A stretch of DNA of 48,898 nt from Owenweeksia sp. (lineage in GTDB: Bacteria; Bacteroidota; Bacteroidia; Flavobacteriales; Schleiferiaceae): positions 1 through 48,898 of the forward strand of contig JANQPD010000049.1 in assembly GCA_028285465.1 (NCBI GenBank). Direction: 5' to 3'. The position numbers and the translations under genes were made by a program. The notes below the pieces were generated by a model, which saw only the letters and a program-made list of their open reading frames with translations, had not been told where the DNA came from and did no database searches. This document shows positions 7,952 through 16,498 of the stretch, one piece after another; the first letter of the stretch is position 1; each line of letters starts with the position of its first letter.

Positions 7952-9168
7952 GCTACCTGTTTTAATAAGGAAATGCCTAAGCGTTTTGCACTTAAGTAAG
8001 AAGTAAGCGCGCTGAGCCCCATTACCGTAATGCTTACCAGGCATATATCCCAAGCCTTTAAGGCTACGGGGTAATACTCGATCAGGTAACCATCCCCCAC
8101 GCTTATCAAACCAAAGTGTTGTTGAAGCAAAATAATCCCCACTCCTAAAAGCAAGCCTAGTAAGGCTCCTCCCCCCCCAATAAGCAGGCCCAGCCTGAAG
8201 AATACCTGCCGCAGCTTACTCATGGAAAGGCCAAGGGCCCAGAGTGTTCTTAGGTCCCGCTTTTTATCCAACATCAACATGGCCAGGCTACCCATGATGG
8301 TAAAAGTGGCGATCCCCAGGATCAATGCAAAAACCAGGTAGGCAAAAAGACCTTCGCTTCGCATTACCTTGTAGAAAACTTCCTGCTGTTCATCGCGGTC
8401 CTTAACGGCAAAGCCGTTTCCCAGAAAAGCCTTAACCTGCTCTTTTACTTTTTCTATTTGCTCGTAATCCGAGACCTTAAGCTCTATTCCGGTCAGCATC
8501 CCGGGGCGTTGCAATACACTTTGCAGGTAGGGAAGAGAAAGCAACGCATATTTTGCGTCAAACTCCGATTGCACTGAAAATATCCCGCCGGGAACCAGGG
8601 TGGCCGTATTGAAGGCATTGCTGAAATTACTGGCCGTAGCGTTCGCCTGCAATACAAAAGCTGATATGGGTTCTCCAAGGTCGATCCTGCTATAACCAAG
8701 GTAGTACCCCACCCCCGTGCCCAGTATAATTTCATTCTCTGCCTCTCCGGCAAACAAGCCATAGGTGCCGTGTACTATGGCAGACCTTATATTGCTCACC
8801 CGGGTAAATTGCTCGTCCACCCCTTTAAAGCTCACGATGTGCTCCTTATCTCTGAAGTTGAGAATAGCCCGCTCTTCCAGTACGGAAGACATGGCCACCA
8901 CTCCTTCGATACGCAACAGACCCTCTGGGTTTACCTCATCCTCCTGAAAGTACTTCCCTTCAACGAGGCTGATCTTCAGGTCCGGGTCAAAATTATTGTA
9001 GAAACTCCGGACCAGGCCTTCCAAACCGTTCATGGCACTCAGCACAATGATGAGTGCAGCCGTACCCACAAGAAGTCCTAATAAGGATATGCCGGTAATG
9101 ATGTTTACCGCGTTCTTATTCTGTCGCGAAAAAAAATAACGCTTGGCTATGTATGTACTTACATTCAA
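7948..9168 (-). CDS. LolC/LolE-type ABC permease (FtsX-like)
   Basis: A 406-residue permease with the lipoprotein-release topology: TM1 near 22-46, a large periplasmic domain (about 48-270), and three helices near 275-300, 323-350 and 373-395 forming the FtsX-like domain. The N-terminus SRQNKNAVNIITGIS resembles LolC/E. In Bacteroidota this protein usually works with a separately encoded LolD ATPase; none is in this window. It starts four bases inside rbfA and is probably co-transcribed with it. The role, extracting lipoproteins from the inner membrane for outer-membrane sorting, is from the family and not proven here. Confidence 0.87.
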   Translation of the reverse strand: MNVSTYIAKRYFFSRQNKNAVNIITGISLLGLLVGTAALIIVLSAMNGLEGLVRSFYNNFDPDLKISLVEGKYFQEDEVNPEGLLRIEGVVAMSSVLEERAILNFRDKEHIVSFKGVDEQFTRVSNIRSAIVHGTYGLFAGEAENEIILGTGVGYYLGYSRIDLGEPISAFVLQANATASNFSNAFNTATLVPGGIFSVQSEFDAKYALLSLPYLQSVLQRPGMLTGIELKVSDYEQIEKVKEQVKAFLGNGFAVKDRDEQQEVFYKVMRSEGLFAYLVFALILGIATFTIMGSLAMLMLDKKRDLRTLWALGLSMSKLRQVFFRLGLLIGGGGALLGLLLGVGIILLQQHFGLISVGDGYLIEYYPVALKAWDICLVSITVMGLSALTSYLSAKRLGISLLKQVA

Positions 9169-9524
9169 GAAATGGGGCTGTCTCCTCCTTCCCTCAGAAT
9201 TTTATCGATTTCCGATTCCCGCTCCAATGCATCGTCTATACGGAATTCCAGGTCGGGCATCCTGCGTAAACTGCCCTGCATCTTTTTAACCAAAAGATCT
9301 TTGACATGCCCTTTATGCTTTCGGCTCCACTCCAGCACTTCTTGCGCCTTACTGGCCGGGAATACGCTTATGTTCACCCAGGCTAACGATAAATCGGCCG
9401 TTATGCGTACATGGGTCACGCTCACCAATGAGCCGCTAAACTCATTTTTGGCTATGGCCCGGTATATTTCGGCCAGATCCTGCTGCACCTGTTTCGAAAC
9501 TTTTTGCAATCGGTTTGAATCCAT
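9165..9524 (-). CDS. rbfA: 30S ribosome-binding factor A
   Basis: A 119-residue protein with the RbfA KH-like fold pattern: an N-terminal MDSNRLQKVSKQVQQDLAEI helix, the VTHVRITADLSLAWVNISV strand region and RRMPDLEFRIDDALERESEI near the C-terminus. RbfA assists late maturation of the small subunit and processing of 16S rRNA. A TACTTTTG box lies four bases upstream of the ATG, so the transcript may be nearly leaderless. It is first in a pair with the downstream permease, with a 4-bp overlap. Confidence 0.93.
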   Translation of the reverse strand: MDSNRLQKVSKQVQQDLAEIYRAIAKNEFSGSLVSVTHVRITADLSLAWVNISVFPASKAQEVLEWSRKHKGHVKDLLVKKMQGSLRRMPDLEFRIDDALERESEIDKILREGGDSPIS

Positions 9525-9528
9525 AAGG

Positions 9529-9536
9529 CAAAAGTA
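9529..9536 (-). promoter_or_regulatory. Possible -7 box of rbfA
   Basis: TACTTTTG on the minus strand matches the Bacteroidota TAnnTTTG element exactly. It ends four bases before the rbfA ATG (9524), leaving no room for a conventional leader. Confidence 0.4.
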
Positions 9537-9811
9537 TAATTGTTTTAACTCTTCGTATCATTAATTACGGCTTCTTTAGGTGGCTAAAAAGCCCGCTCAT
9601 TTTCTAATCTGAAAAGAAACCCTTTCACTTTGAAAAGAAGGCATTTGCCATAAAACGATATGGTTTATTTGATAAATACACAAATATCTGGTTTTCAAAA
9701 ACTTGTAAAAAACCTCCATTTGTGGTATGGTTCTCCCTTTAAATAGACCACCTTTTCAAGGTACATCAAACAACAGTTGCTACACACCAAATTAATTGAA
9801 TTAAAAAGAAA

Positions 9812-10333
9812 ATGGAAAAGATGAAGTTGAATGAAGTAGAATTTCCCCAGAAGAAGAGAAGAATAGCTTTGCATACCGGCCTGGATGAGGAAGCCAGGGA
9901 AAAGGTAAGCAATCACCTGAAGGGCAACCTGGCAGATAGTTATTTACTTCTATTGAAAACGCATTATTATCACTGGAATGTAAAAGGAACGCTCTTTAAG
10001 TCTTTGCACGACATGACCGAAGAGCAATACACGGAACTGTTTGAGGCCATTGACGAAATTGCCGAAAGGTTAAGAGCATTGGGCCATGAAGCACCGGGTA
10101 CTTTTACCGAGTACAGTAAAATGAGTAAGGTAAAAGATGCTCAAAAAGGGCTTAGCGACCTGGAAATGGCGGCTGATCTCCTGGAGACGCAGGAAAATGT
10201 GATCCTCCGTTTGCGTGAAACGCTCGAGGTAGCGGATAGTGTATCGGATGAAGTTACCCTGGATATGATGGTAACCAGGCTTTCGACCCATGAAAAAAAT
10301 GCCTGGATGCTGAGAAGTTTTATTGAAATCTAA
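9812..10333 (+). CDS. dps: Dps-family ferritin-like protein
   Basis: A 173-residue four-helix protein that oxidises and stores iron and protects DNA from oxidants as a dodecamer. The ferroxidase residues fit the Dps spacing: His54 in HYYHWNVKG, His66 in SLHDMTEEQY, Asp81 and Glu85 in DEIAERLRALG. A basic N-terminal tail (QKKRR at 13-17) could bind DNA. It opens a same-strand cluster of stress and envelope genes with an 11-bp gap to the next gene, which suggests co-expression under stress. Confidence 0.93.
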   Translation: MEKMKLNEVEFPQKKRRIALHTGLDEEAREKVSNHLKGNLADSYLLLLKTHYYHWNVKGTLFKSLHDMTEEQYTELFEAIDEIAERLRALGHEAPGTFTEYSKMSKVKDAQKGLSDLEMAADLLETQENVILRLRETLEVADSVSDEVTLDMMVTRLSTHEKNAWMLRSFIEI

Positions 10334-10344
10334 AATATGGCCCT

Positions 10345-10788
10345 ATGCAAGCTTTGCGATTAATAAAGGTCTTCACGCTTGCCTTATGCGTTCTTAGTCT
10401 TGGATTCGGCTGCACGCAATCCACCGAGAGTAGTAAGAAAAAAGGCCTGTTGGATGAAAAAGAGTTACGGGAGCAAAGCTCATCGTTAGAGCTCTCCCGG
10501 AAGGACAATGTGGAAAGAAGGGTGGCGGAAAAAATCGAGGCCATACAGGTTTACTTAGAGCGAATAGGTGTAGTTGAGGCCTCCTCTGAAGAAAAGGGCC
10601 GGGAGCTTAAAGCGTATAAAAGCGACCTGAAGCGTATCCAAAACAATCTGAAGGAATTACGCACCAGTATGAAGGAAGAAATAAGTCCGCAGACTAAGGA
10701 GCGGCTAAACTTGGCTGAAGAAGAACTCATCCAGATCGAAGAAGAATTGGAAGAGTGGAATAAAAATAATGAACAGGAATGGAACTGA
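10345..10788 (+). CDS. Putative coiled-coil lipoprotein
   Basis: A 147-residue protein with a type II signal peptide: charged start, hydrophobic run, and lipobox LGFGC with Cys23. The mature part is almost entirely charged and helical, with heptad-like Leu/Ile spacing (KRIQNNLKELRTSMKEEI, EELIQIEEELEEW), so a periplasm-facing coiled coil is likely. I recognise no family. It follows dps closely, and its last ten bases overlap the next gene, so it is part of the stress cluster. Confidence 0.8.
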   Translation: MQALRLIKVFTLALCVLSLGFGCTQSTESSKKKGLLDEKELREQSSSLELSRKDNVERRVAEKIEAIQVYLERIGVVEASSEEKGRELKAYKSDLKRIQNNLKELRTSMKEEISPQTKERLNLAEEELIQIEEELEEWNKNNEQEWN

Positions 10789-11120
10789 ATACCCCCAGAA
10801 CAAACCCATACGCTGAACTGAACAAGAAAAAAGAAGATTGGAAAAAAGAAAGTTTTTCCGATGCACTTACGGTCGTTTCAGCAGAAGAGGTTACCTTTAG
10901 AAGTACTAAAGTAAAGGCCGATCAGTGGCACATTGTGTACCACGAAAGATTTATGGACGAAACGAACGAAAGCCAAAGTAAAGCGTTGTATGCATTGAGT
11001 ACTGAAAAGGGTGAAAAAGCTTACCTGGAAACCACTTATGGCAAGTACGCAGACGAAACAACAGATGCATTTTTAAGAAATGTGGATGCTTCTGACGATA
11101 TGAGTAACATTTCACAATAA
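10779..11120 (+). CDS. Hypothetical cytosolic protein
   Basis: A 113-residue acidic, lysine-rich protein with no signal peptide, membrane segment or known motif. A basic and acidic N-terminal stretch (KKKEDWKKESF) is followed by alternating strand-like sequence (VTFRSTKVKADQWHIVYHERF). It starts in a 10-bp overlap with the lipoprotein gene, implying coupled translation. No function can be assigned. Confidence 0.7.
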   Translation: MELNTPRTNPYAELNKKKEDWKKESFSDALTVVSAEEVTFRSTKVKADQWHIVYHERFMDETNESQSKALYALSTEKGEKAYLETTYGKYADETTDAFLRNVDASDDMSNISQ

Positions 11121-11145
11121 TTAATAAATCTTAATAAAATAAGTT

Positions 11146-11433
11146 ATGAGCGATCAAGGAAACACTGTATTAGGTACCCTGTTAGGCGTAGCCGTTGGCT
11201 TTGCAGCCGGTATACTTTTTGCCCCGGCAAAGGGAGCAGAAACCAGGGAGTTATTAAAAGAAAAGGCAAATAGCGCTAAAGATTCGATTGACGAATTGGC
11301 GAACAGCGCCATGGATTCTTTAAATAAGATCAAGGAGTCGGCTGAAGAAAGCCTGATGAGAACCATGAACGTGGCGGAACGGGAGGCAAAAAGCGTAAAG
11401 AACGATGTGAAAAAAGAAGCTGGTCACGTATAA
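11146..11433 (+). CDS. YtxH-domain protein
   Basis: A 95-residue protein with one N-terminal helix (about 8-27, LGTLLGVAVGFAAGILFAP) followed directly by the YtxH signature GILFAPAKGAETRELL and a long amphipathic helix rich in Lys, Glu and Asp. YtxH proteins are general-stress membrane proteins of unknown mechanism. A very strong hairpin terminator follows within 11 bases, yet the cluster continues on the same strand. Confidence 0.85.
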   Translation: MSDQGNTVLGTLLGVAVGFAAGILFAPAKGAETRELLKEKANSAKDSIDELANSAMDSLNKIKESAEESLMRTMNVAEREAKSVKNDVKKEAGHV

Positions 11434-11443
11434 TTTTAATGGA

Positions 11444-11483
11444 GAAGCACGGCACTACTGGGTAGTGCCGTGCTTCCTTTTTT
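11444..11483 (+). terminator. Strong terminator inside the stress cluster
   Basis: A perfect 15-bp stem (11444-11458 with 11462-11476), a 3-nt loop and a T6 run. It separates dps-ytxH from the holin-like gene, whose ATG is nine bases after the T-run. Downstream genes therefore depend on read-through or on a promoter hidden in the hairpin region. Confidence 0.92.
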
Positions 11484-11492
11484 AGATCAACC

Positions 11493-11873
11493 ATGCAGAT
11501 ACTCGATAAGATCAATCAATATTTTCTGAACCTCAAAAACTACTTAAACGCAGAGGTTGATCTCATTAAAGTCCAGCTCTTAAAAAAGGTAGGGGGCTTT
11601 ATGGGAATGGCATTCAGTGCCCTTTTCATCATTGTACTGTTTCATATCACTATGGCCCTGGCAGGTATTTGGCTGGGGTTTTGGCTGGGAGAACTGCTAG
11701 ACAGCACTACTCTTGGATTTGGCGTTACCGTTCTCATTTATATCCTGTGGTTGATCTTAAGCGTGGTTTTCAGGCGTACACTGCTTATAAAGCCTTTTAC
11801 TAAGTTGATCATCTCTACCATTATAGAAGAGGAAGAACTGGAAGAAGAAAAAGAGCATCCCGATGAAAAATGA
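11493..11873 (+). CDS. Phage-holin-like / YqjE-type membrane protein
   Basis: A 126-residue protein with an amphipathic N-terminal helix, two membrane segments (about 37-64 and 74-93) and a strongly acidic tail (EEEELEEEKEHPDEK). The pattern matches the chromosomal holin-superfamily III / YqjE group often found with YtxH- or YqjD-like proteins, not a lytic phage holin; no endolysin or phage gene is nearby. It overlaps the next gene by 11 bases. Confidence 0.78.
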   Translation: MQILDKINQYFLNLKNYLNAEVDLIKVQLLKKVGGFMGMAFSALFIIVLFHITMALAGIWLGFWLGELLDSTTLGFGVTVLIYILWLILSVVFRRTLLIKPFTKLIISTIIEEEELEEEKEHPDEK

Positions 11874-12153
11874 CAAGTTTGAACAACGGTTGGCTGAATT
11901 GACCGAGCAAAGAGACAAGTTGCGCTCAGATTTGTTCAGCTCTTCTGATGCTACACGCGAAACCATTGGCAACGTACAATCGGGCTTATACCTGGCACAG
12001 TTGGCCATGGGAGTTTTTAAAACCCTGACCAATTACCACATGAGTCCTAAAAAGAGAGTACAAAAGGTAGTGCTTAGCCTGGCTATGATCGCGGCTGCCA
12101 AGCTGATAAAAGAGTATATCCTTAAAAAGCAAGCAGAAGAGGCATATGAGTAA
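11863..12153 (+). CDS. Small hypothetical protein of the stress cluster
   Basis: A 96-residue protein: an N-terminal charged helix (QRLAELTEQRDKLRSDLF) and a C-terminal amphipathic or membrane-associated helix (KVVLSLAMIAAAKLIKEYIL). It overlaps the genes on both sides (11 and 8 bp) and so is translated as part of the holin-like/mscS unit. Position and layout recall YqjK-like partners of YqjD/YqjE, but sequence resemblance is too weak for a name. Confidence 0.75.
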   Translation: MKNDKFEQRLAELTEQRDKLRSDLFSSSDATRETIGNVQSGLYLAQLAMGVFKTLTNYHMSPKKRVQKVVLSLAMIAAAKLIKEYILKKQAEEAYE

Positions 12154-13099
12154 CCTGAGCATTGATGTAAATAAGGCTTACGACTTACTTACTGGTAAAC
12201 TGGAAGAGTGGCTGGCTACCGCTATAAAAATGCTGCCCAACCTGGTAGTAGCCATTATTGTACTGCTTGCTTTCATATTCCTGGCTAAACTCGCTAAAAA
12301 ACTTCTCACCAAACTATTTGAACGCTTTACCGATAACCGCAGCCTCCAGGGACTTTTAGGCAGCATTATACACCTTAGTATAATCGCCATCGGTACGTTT
12401 ATCGCGTTGAGTATACTCAACCTGGACGGGGCCGTTACCTCTCTACTTGCGGGTGCAGGCGTGATCGGGCTCGCCCTGGGTTTTGCCTTCCAGGACATTG
12501 CCAGCAATTTCATTGCCGGTACGATGATGGGCCTGCGGAAGCCCTTTAACGTGGGGGACCTTGTTGAAACCAACGATTACTTTGGAAAAGTGCTGCACAT
12601 CCAACTCCGCACCACTTTAATTGAAACCATGCAGGGGCAGCGCATTCTCATCCCGAATGCCGAAGTTTTTAAAAACCCGATCATCAATTATACCTCTAAG
12701 GGCCAAAGGCGTATCGACATTGAAGTAGGAGTTACTTACGGACAGGACTTGCCCTTTGCCAAGAAAATCGCCAAAGAAGCCATTGAAAACCTGGAAGGCA
12801 TTGACCGGGCTAAAGTGAGCATCTATTTTAAAGAATTTGGCGGCTCATCCATCAATTTTGTGATCCGCTACTGGATGGACTTTTCCAATAAACAATTTGA
12901 GTGGCTCGACAGGCGGGATGCCGGGATCATTGCCATAAAAAAAGCTTTTGACGAGCATGGTATCGGCATACCTTTCCCCATACGCACCCTCGACTTTGGC
13001 GATACCGACTTTAAGGCTATTTTCACCGAAGCACAAAAAAGCCTGGGGTCAACAAATACCGAAGCTACTTCAGAACAAGCTGAATCCCCCTCTAGCTAA
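12146..13099 (+). CDS. mscS: Small-conductance mechanosensitive channel, MscS family
   Basis: A 317-residue channel of standard MscS length that opens under membrane tension to release osmolytes. Helices lie near 28-50, 70-92 and 95-127. The pore helix carries the Gly/Ala pattern GAGVIGLALGFAFQDIASNF, then RKPFNVGD leads into the beta-domain. The C-terminal cage ends GIPFPIRTLDFGD, followed by a Ser/Glu-rich tail. It overlaps the preceding gene by 8 bases and is 14 bases from the next one. Confidence 0.94.
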   Translation: MSNLSIDVNKAYDLLTGKLEEWLATAIKMLPNLVVAIIVLLAFIFLAKLAKKLLTKLFERFTDNRSLQGLLGSIIHLSIIAIGTFIALSILNLDGAVTSLLAGAGVIGLALGFAFQDIASNFIAGTMMGLRKPFNVGDLVETNDYFGKVLHIQLRTTLIETMQGQRILIPNAEVFKNPIINYTSKGQRRIDIEVGVTYGQDLPFAKKIAKEAIENLEGIDRAKVSIYFKEFGGSSINFVIRYWMDFSNKQFEWLDRRDAGIIAIKKAFDEHGIGIPFPIRTLDFGDTDFKAIFTEAQKSLGSTNTEATSEQAESPSS

Positions 13100-13113
13100 C
13101 GACTGTTGTTCTG

Positions 13114-14238
13114 ATGAAAAAGTTTCTTATCGGCCTCGGTATCTTTTTACTTCTTATGGTTGTGCTGAACCTTGCGCTGGAACCTGTGGCGAAACACTAT
13201 GTGAATAAAGAACTGGGCAAACTGGAGGGTTACCAGGGGCATGTGGAAGACATCGATATAGCCCTGTGGCGCGGAGCCTATAAAATAGAAGGGCTTTATA
13301 TAGAGAAGATCGGGAGCAAAGCCCCCGAACCCTTCTTTGGGGCAAACGTAATCGACATTTCCGTACAGTGGGCAGCCTTGTTCAAAGGCGCCATAGTAGG
13401 AGAAGTTATTATTGACCAACCTAAACTCAATTTTGCAGTAGAGCCTTCCACGGGCGAAGTGCAAACCGGTGGCAACAACGATTGGACCGAGACAGTTAAG
13501 AACCTGGTACCTATTCAAATTAACCGTTTTGTGATCAATCAAGCACAGATTTTTTATAAGGACCCTACTTCAAACCCTAAAATAAGTGTAGAACTGAAGC
13601 GGTTCGACCTGCTTGCCACGAACCTTGGCAATGCGGATGATTCCGATTCTTTGCTTCCCGCTCATCTGACCGCTTCCGGCAATATGAGCGGCAATGGCAA
13701 GTTGCGTATTTCTGCCGATCTGAACCCCCTGAAGAAAATCCCTGACTTTGACCTGAGCCTGGAGCTCAATGCACTCGACTTGACTTATTTAAAAGATCTT
13801 ACAGAAGCCTATGCCAACTTCACCTTTAAAGACAGGCGGTTATTCCTATCCAGCGAATTTGCCATGAAAGACGGTCAGTTTAAAGGATACGTTAAACCGC
13901 TGCTGAAAAATGTGCAGGTAATTGACCTGGACAATAAAGAAAGCAGTTTTTGGCGTAAGGCGTGGGAGGTAGCCGTGGGTACCGTAATGGAATTGTTTGA
14001 AAACCAACGTAAAGATCAATTCGGCACCAAGGTTCCTTTTGAGGGAAATGTAAACGACACCGAGGTAGGCAGTATCAATACGCTGGCCAACGTGCTCCGC
14101 AACGCCTTTATACAAGCTTTTAACAATGATGTAGACCAGACCATCAACATCAATTCTACCGAGGAAGAATCAGAAGATAAGGGATTCTTCGAAGAGCTTT
14201 TTGATGAAGAAGAAAAAGAGGAGAAAAGCAAGAATTAG
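13114..14238 (+). CDS. AsmA-like / DUF748-domain envelope protein
   Basis: A 374-residue protein with one N-terminal membrane anchor (residues 3-24) and a long beta-rich periplasmic part with the repeated pattern of AsmA/DUF748 proteins (IDIALWRGAYKIEGLYIEK, GEVIIDQPKLNF, QINRFVINQAQIFYKDP). The tail is very acidic (FFEELFDEEEKEEK). Family members are linked to lipid transport and outer-membrane homeostasis. It is the last gene of the stress and envelope cluster; the convergent ALDH gene ends two bases away and no hairpin separates them. Confidence 0.8.
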   Translation: MKKFLIGLGIFLLLMVVLNLALEPVAKHYVNKELGKLEGYQGHVEDIDIALWRGAYKIEGLYIEKIGSKAPEPFFGANVIDISVQWAALFKGAIVGEVIIDQPKLNFAVEPSTGEVQTGGNNDWTETVKNLVPIQINRFVINQAQIFYKDPTSNPKISVELKRFDLLATNLGNADDSDSLLPAHLTASGNMSGNGKLRISADLNPLKKIPDFDLSLELNALDLTYLKDLTEAYANFTFKDRRLFLSSEFAMKDGQFKGYVKPLLKNVQVIDLDNKESSFWRKAWEVAVGTVMELFENQRKDQFGTKVPFEGNVNDTEVGSINTLANVLRNAFIQAFNNDVDQTININSTEEESEDKGFFEELFDEEEKEEKSKN

Positions 14239-14240
14239 AT

Positions 14241-15635
14241 CTATCTCATAAACCACCGGATCAATTTATTTACTCCTTTGCCATAGGGTGGGTATTTCAT
14301 TTTCAGATCAAACCAGGTAGCAGTTTTCATTATCCCCTTTTGGTGTGAAAAAGCGTCAAAACCAAATTTACCGTGGTAATGGCCATAACCACTCGTACCG
14401 ATCCCGCCAAAGGGCAGGTTTGAATTGGTGAGGTGTACCAGGGTATTGTTTACCATGCCTCCCCCGAAACGGATGTTTTCTGTGAACGCTTTTTGTACTT
14501 TCTTATCCCGAGCGAAAATGTATAACGCGAGAGGAAAAGGGTTTTTGGCGATGCCTTCAAATGCTTCTTCCCGGGTTTTGTACGTCAGGAGGGGAAGGAT
14601 CGGGCCAAAGATTTCTTCCTGCATGAGGGCGTCTTCAAAACTTACCTGGTCAATCAGGGTTGGGCTAATGCGCAGGTTCCGGGCATCTGTTTTACCTCCG
14701 AACACTATGCGCCCTTCGCCCAGGTAACCGCTGAGCACCTCAAAGCGCTTTTTACTGATGATGCTTGCAAAGTGTTCACTTTCCAGGGCATTGCCCCTGT
14801 AGAAGTCTTTAACTGCTTTTTCCAGTTCTCTTACAAAGGTTTCTTTCACAGACTCATGCACCAATACATAATCCGGGGCCACACAGGTTTGCCCGGCATT
14901 GATCCATTTGCCAAAGGCCAGTCTGCACGCACTCAGTTTAAGGTCTGCAGAGCCATCCACAATGGCCGGACTCTTTCCTCCAAGTTCCAGCGTACAAGGC
15001 ACCAGCTTGGGTGCAGCCATTTCCGCAATTTTTCGACCTACCGGCACACTCCCGGTAAAAAACACATGGTCGAAGCGGAAGTTTTCCATCAATAAAGGGA
15101 TCACTGCATGGCCTTCTCCCTGTACTACTGCCAGGTAGTTCGCATCGAAGTTTTCCGAAACGATCTTTTCTGCCACGCGGGCCACCTCAGGGGTCTGCTC
15201 AGATGGTTTTAAAATGCAGGTGTTGCCGGCACTTATACTGGCTATCAAAGGGGAAAACAACAATTGGAAAGGGTAATTCCAGGGTCCTATAATCAAGGTG
15301 ACCCCTTTGGGTTCCGTGCGGACATAACTGGTGGAGGGAAAGTTCAGCACCCCACTCGGAACCTTCTTTGGCCGCATCCAGCGCCTTAAATGCTTCAGGC
15401 TGGCATTCAACTCCTCATACACAAACCCTATCTCCGAGGCATAACTCTCAAACTCCGGTTTGGCAAAATCTGCTTTCAAAGCCGCGATAATATCCGCCTC
15501 ATGCGCCTTAATGGCTTTTTTTAGTTTTTGCAGTTGCGCTTGCCTGAATGCATAGGGTTTTGTTTTTCCCTCTGCAAAATACCGGCTTTGACCTACGTAA
15601 AGCTTCTCAAGGTTTTGTGTATTTACCGTACTCAT
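14241..15635 (-). CDS. Aldehyde dehydrogenase, class 3 type
   Basis: A 464-residue NAD(P)-dependent enzyme that oxidises aldehydes to acids. Key residues are seen: Asn120 in GPWNYP, Glu217 in TLELGGKSP, Cys251 in WINAGQTC and the late PFGGIGTSGYG motif. The short length and GPWNYPFQL put it with class 3 ALDHs that act on aromatic or long-chain aldehydes. It follows the SDR gene by 35 bases and shares its operon with the TetR regulator. A very hydrophobic membrane anchor at the C-terminus is absent. Confidence 0.93.
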   Translation of the reverse strand: MSTVNTQNLEKLYVGQSRYFAEGKTKPYAFRQAQLQKLKKAIKAHEADIIAALKADFAKPEFESYASEIGFVYEELNASLKHLRRWMRPKKVPSGVLNFPSTSYVRTEPKGVTLIIGPWNYPFQLLFSPLIASISAGNTCILKPSEQTPEVARVAEKIVSENFDANYLAVVQGEGHAVIPLLMENFRFDHVFFTGSVPVGRKIAEMAAPKLVPCTLELGGKSPAIVDGSADLKLSACRLAFGKWINAGQTCVAPDYVLVHESVKETFVRELEKAVKDFYRGNALESEHFASIISKKRFEVLSGYLGEGRIVFGGKTDARNLRISPTLIDQVSFEDALMQEEIFGPILPLLTYKTREEAFEGIAKNPFPLALYIFARDKKVQKAFTENIRFGGGMVNNTLVHLTNSNLPFGGIGTSGYGHYHGKFGFDAFSHQKGIMKTATWFDLKMKYPPYGKGVNKLIRWFMR

Positions 15636-15670
15636 ACTTGTTTATATACTTAAAAACAACCGGGTTTGTT

Positions 15671-16450
15671 CTACTCCGGAGCCTGCATTTTCATCGCTAT
15701 TTTGGCTGTAAGCCTGCTCGGCAGCAGGCTGGCAAAGCGTGCCATAATGCTGTTCATGGTTCCGTGAATAACCACTCCCTTTCCCTGCTTCATACGCTTA
15801 TAACCAAATTCGGCCACCTCTTTTGCCGTAGGCAGCTTTTTCCCCTTAAACAACTTGCTGTTTTCCATATCCGCATTCTTTTGGAAACCGGTCTCTGTAG
15901 CGCCCGGACATAAGGTAGTAACGCTTACGCCTGTACCGCGTACTTCTTCTTCCAGGGCCTGCGAAAAAGCCTGCACGTAGTGCTTGGATGCATAGTATAC
16001 TGCCATTAGGGGGCCCGGCTGAAAAGCGGCTGTGCTGCTTACGTTCAGTATCCGGCCGCTTTTGCGTGCGAGCATCTGCGGCAAGAACAGCTTGGTCATT
16101 TCCGTGAGCGAGCGTACATTGAGGTTGATCATAGTTTCCTCTTTTGCCCATTCGTTTTCTGCAAATGCACCCAGGTGTCCAAAACCTGCATTGTTCAACA
16201 GGTATTCCACTTGTATGCTTGCCCTTTGCAATTGTTCATACACCTCTTTTCCGCTATTTTCTTTGCTCAGGTCTTTGGCAATAACCAGTACTTCTATGCC
16301 GTGCTTTTCTTCCAATTCCCGCTTCAGCGCGGTCAGTTTATCCTCGCTGCGGGCCACTAATACCAGGTTGTCTCCGTCCTGGGCATGCAAACGGGCAAAC
16401 TCCTCTCCTAACCCGCTGGATGCCCCGGTAATCAACGCTACTTTTTTCAT
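15671..16450 (-). CDS. Short-chain dehydrogenase/reductase (classical SDR)
   Basis: A 259-residue Rossmann-fold oxidoreductase. The cofactor motif TGASSGLG is at 8-15, NNAG at 86-89, Ser138/139 in ILNVSS, and the catalytic Tyr152 and Lys156 in VYYASKHYVQ. The C-terminal part includes a hydrophobic stretch (MARFASLLPSRLTAKIAM). A palindrome matching the one at the tetR start lies 16-32 bases upstream of its ATG. With the ALDH it could take an alcohol or lipid-derived aldehyde through to the acid; the substrate is unknown. Confidence 0.92.
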   Translation of the reverse strand: MKKVALITGASSGLGEEFARLHAQDGDNLVLVARSEDKLTALKRELEEKHGIEVLVIAKDLSKENSGKEVYEQLQRASIQVEYLLNNAGFGHLGAFAENEWAKEETMINLNVRSLTEMTKLFLPQMLARKSGRILNVSSTAAFQPGPLMAVYYASKHYVQAFSQALEEEVRGTGVSVTTLCPGATETGFQKNADMENSKLFKGKKLPTAKEVAEFGYKRMKQGKGVVIHGTMNSIMARFASLLPSRLTAKIAMKMQAPE

Positions 16451-16465
16451 ACTTCTTGTTTTAAT

Positions 16466-16482
16466 GATTGAATATTCATTCG
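16466..16482. promoter_or_regulatory. Putative TetR operator 1 (upstream of SDR)
   Basis: GATTGAATATTCATTCG contains the perfect palindrome TGAATATTCA. It matches the site at the tetR start (GATTGAATGTTCATTCG) at all but one base and lies in the tetR-SDR gap. Confidence 0.7.
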
Positions 16483-16498
16483 TTTTATGGTCAAAAAT

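Noticed and set aside
11493..11873. Phage holin as sign of a prophage
   Set aside because: No endolysin, capsid, integrase or other phage gene is nearby; it groups with YtxH and MscS as a chromosomal stress gene.
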